NCBI GenBank assembly: GCA_002697505.1
Contig: NZWA01000051.1
Location: 26,390-33,253 of the forward strand
Source: Flavobacteriales bacterium
Lineage (GTDB): Bacteria > Bacteroidota > Bacteroidia > Flavobacteriales > BACL11
Reading direction: 5' to 3'
DNA: 6,864 bases
How positions within the stretch are numbered: position 1 is the first letter of the stretch; every line of letters begins with the position of its first letter. Shown piece by piece: positions 5,018 through 6,864 of this stretch. The notes under the pieces were generated by a model. The model was not told the DNA's origin. It was given only the letters and a program-made list of their open reading frames with translations, and did not search any database. The position numbers and the translations under genes are program-made.

Positions 5018-6864
5018 TTTAATAATTGAATCGTTCCTGTATAATTAAATACTTTGTTTTTGAAATCAACTATTGTGATATTATATGAGTAGGTGCCAAT
5101 TGGACAAGTTCTACCTCTTTTTTTGCCGTCCCATGGTGTATTTTCTTCATTAAAAATTATTCCTCCCCATTTGTTATAAATCGTAATAGCGTATTTTTCA
5201 ACTGATCCATTAACTATCATTTCAGGTTTAAAAAAGTCATTTTTACCATCATTGTTTGGTGTAAAAGAATTTGGTATAAATACTTTGTAGTTTGGTAGAA
5301 TTGTTAAACTATCAACTATTGAATCTGAACAGAGGAATTCATTTAAAATGGTGTAAGTAATAACATATTGACCCGTATCGTTATACTGATAGGTAAATCT
5401 TGAGCTATCAAAAAAAACAGAGCCGTCACCCAAATTCCAATTAGCGTAATACATTCCAATACTTTTATCTATAAATAAAATATTTGGATCATCAATATAT
5501 GCTGGTTGCGGACTAAAATCAAAATAAGCATTCGGTTTTGGATAAATATTTATTGACTTTTCAATGAAATTTGAGCATGTTGTTATTGAATCAGTATAAT
5601 CATATCCAATTTTATACTCCCCAACAGATAAGTTTTGTACATCAAAGAATGATTGTAATTTATTATTAATATAGTAATTACCACCAGAAGGTGTTCCTTC
5701 ATTTTCTAAGTAAACAGGAAAATTAAATGATTTATCTCCAAAACATTGATCAGTCAATTCTAAATTTAGAGATGGTAATTGATTAACAATTAATGGCAAA
5801 GTATCATTTATTGTATTAATACAACCAGATTCATCAATAATTTCCTTAACAACAATATTTGTATTAAAATTAGGTGATAGATAAATTGGAGTTTTTTCAA
5901 TTATTAATACACCTGTAGAATCTATTACAAATGGTTTGAATATTGAGTCTTTAAGTATAATTGTATAATAGTTATATTTTGGGTTATTTAAATTTATTTC
6001 AAGTTTTGTGCTATCATTTCTGCATATAAAATCATTTTCTAAGCTAAAATAAATTTGTATTTGACTTGGCTCATTTATGATGACTGTACTATCTAATTCA
6101 CATCCAATTGAATCAGTAATAATAAAACTATATTGATCTGCATTTAGGTTAAAAATATCACTTGTGATTTGTCCATTGCTCCAGTTGTAACTGTATGGAG
6201 GAATTCCACCAGAAACAAATAATTTTATATTAGCATCGCTATAATTAAAACAACTGACATCTTGCTTGACAATTGATACAGATAGATCTTGAGTTCCATT
6301 AATAATGGTCAAATTTAAATTTACAGTACTATCACAACCAAATTGGTTTATGAAAGTCTGAAGATAATTACCACTTAAATTATAGTTAATATTGTTCCAT
6401 AGATATTCATTACATTCAGTAATATTAACATTTAGATAATCACTGTAATTAATTGTCAAATTTAATGTAGCAAGACTATCACAGCCTTGGCTATTAATAA
6501 ATACTGAACTGTATATTCCAGTATTAGTATATATTGAATTGTTCCATGAAAATGAATCACATTCTATTGTATTGCTATTACTATTACTACTTGATGATAA
6601 GTTTAAAATTAACGAATCAACATGAACACATCCTGAACTATTTACTGAATAACTTGTGTAAACACCAGTGTTTTGGTAATTAGTATTATTTAAAGTCCAA
6701 AAATAGTTATCGCATGCATTTATATTGTATGTATTGTGTGTTGTGTCAGCAATAAATAGATGAATTCCAACTATACTATCACAACCGTTAACGGAAGTTA
6801 ATGTGTCGTAATATAATCCTGAGGTTGTATATGTATTATTGTTCCACGTGTAATCATAGCATGT
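5014..6864 (-). CDS. T9SS-secreted surface protein with tandem repeats and gliding motility-type C-terminal domain (partial, 5' end off right edge)
   Basis: The last 616 residues of a large extracellular protein are visible; the frame has no stop up to the window edge, so start and signal peptide are missing. From N to C: four tandem Cys-containing repeats of about 49-51 residues (6864 to about 6300); one SprB-type repeat (6067-6285) with SGGIPPYSYNWSNGQ and ITDSIGC; a less clear beta-rich stretch; a PKD-like domain (about 5296-5544) with NWNLGDGS and YNDTGQYVITY; and a terminal domain (5017-5283) with VFIPNSFTPNNDGKNDFF, ITIYNKWGGIIF, PWDGK and CPIGTYSYNI. The last is the CHU_C/TIGR04131 type B sorting signal of the type IX secretion system, so export across the outer membrane is expected. 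Such proteins often serve adhesion or gliding, but the actual ligand is unknown. TTG at 6459 is an internal codon, not the start. The stop overlaps the phosphoesterase ATG by ATGA. Confidence 0.92.
   Translation of the reverse strand, partial: TCYDYTWNNNTYTTSGLYYDTLTSVNGCDSIVGIHLFIADTTHNTYNINACDNYFWTLNNTNYQNTGVYTSYSVNSSGCVHVDSLILNLSSSSNSNSNTIECDSFSWNNSIYTNTGIYSSVFINSQGCDSLATLNLTINYSDYLNVNITECNEYLWNNINYNLSGNYLQTFINQFGCDSTVNLNLTIINGTQDLSVSIVKQDVSCFNYSDANIKLFVSGGIPPYSYNWSNGQITSDIFNLNADQYSFIITDSIGCELDSTVIINEPSQIQIYFSLENDFICRNDSTKLEINLNNPKYNYYTIILKDSIFKPFVIDSTGVLIIEKTPIYLSPNFNTNIVVKEIIDESGCINTINDTLPLIVNQLPSLNLELTDQCFGDKSFNFPVYLENEGTPSGGNYYINNKLQSFFDVQNLSVGEYKIGYDYTDSITTCSNFIEKSINIYPKPNAYFDFSPQPAYIDDPNILFIDKSIGMYYANWNLGDGSVFFDSSRFTYQYNDTGQYVITYTILNEFLCSDSIVDSLTILPNYKVFIPNSFTPNNDGKNDFFKPEMIVNGSVEKYAITIYNKWGGIIFNEENTPWDGKKRGRTCPIGTYSYNITIVDFKNKVFNYTGTIQLLK
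6328..6864 (-). repeat. Four tandem Cys-containing repeat units in the surface protein
   Basis: Each unit follows roughly C-x-x-Y/F-x-W-N-N, then Y-x-x-(T/S)G-x-Y, then N-x-x-GCDS and a hydrophobic strand. The first Cys codons lie at 6859-6861 (window edge), 6712-6714, 6559-6561 and 6412-6414, giving periods of 49, 51 and 49 codons. The second Cys follows after 26, 28, 26 and 26 residues. Similarity shows in the DNA: ATTGTTCCA occurs at 6391, 6538 and 6838, and ACTATCACARCC at 6328, 6475 and 6775. The second unit diverges (GCVHVDS for GCDS; TLNN for NN). More units may lie beyond the edge. Confidence 0.85.

Noticed and set aside
6457..6459. TTG as the start of the surface-protein gene
   Set aside because: The same frame continues without a stop to 6864 and encodes further copies of the same repeat, so this codon is an internal Leu.
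1..6864. A mobile element, CRISPR array, toxin-antitoxin pair or phage-defence system
   Set aside because: All substantial frames are explained by housekeeping genes and one T9SS cargo gene. I saw no transposase, integrase, regularly spaced short direct repeats, tRNA-like structure or defence-type gene pair.

Overview
The window looks like chromosome from a strongly AT-rich member of the Bacteroidota, most likely a Flavobacteriales-type bacterium. Four things point there. The large surface protein at the right edge ends in a gliding-motility-type C-terminal sorting domain of the type IX secretion system. A DUF4293 membrane protein, a family I know only from Bacteroidota, lies next to rho. Rho carries a disordered Asn/Lys-rich insert. 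The best promoter candidates fit the Bacteroidota -7 box TAnnTTTG, and Shine-Dalgarno sites are weak or absent.

Layout from left to right. Positions 1-1744 (minus) hold accA followed after one base by dnaB; dnaB runs off the left edge, so only its first 263 codons are present. An 87-bp divergent spacer (1745-1831) separates accA from ispE (plus, 1832-2602), and each gene has a TAnnTTTG box within about 20 bp of its start. ispE converges on rho (minus, 2582-3994) with a 21-bp overlap of the coding ends. A perfect 9-bp inverted repeat followed by a T-run starts at the ispE stop and lies inside the last codons of rho. A second divergent spacer (3995-4132) contains two small dyads and leads to the DUF4293 gene (plus, 4133-4522). 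That gene converges on a YfcE/MJ0936-type metallophosphoesterase gene (minus, 4502-5017), again with exactly 21 bp of overlap. The phosphoesterase start overlaps by ATGA the stop of a large secreted, repeat-containing gene (minus, 5014-6864) that is open at the right edge.

Most of the window is housekeeping: DNA replication (DnaB), fatty acid synthesis (AccA), isoprenoid synthesis through the MEP pathway (IspE) and transcription termination (Rho). From general knowledge, rho, DUF4293 and a small metallophosphoesterase are commonly neighbours in flavobacteria. The part most likely to vary between strains is the right end, where a multi-repeat T9SS cargo gene sits directly upstream of, and is probably translationally coupled to, the phosphoesterase. 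I see no mobile element, CRISPR array, tRNA, rRNA or recognisable defence system. The most unusual features are the surface-protein/phosphoesterase coupling, the Cys-containing tandem repeats, the terminator-like hairpin inside the 3' end of rho, and the disordered Rho insert with an internal duplication.
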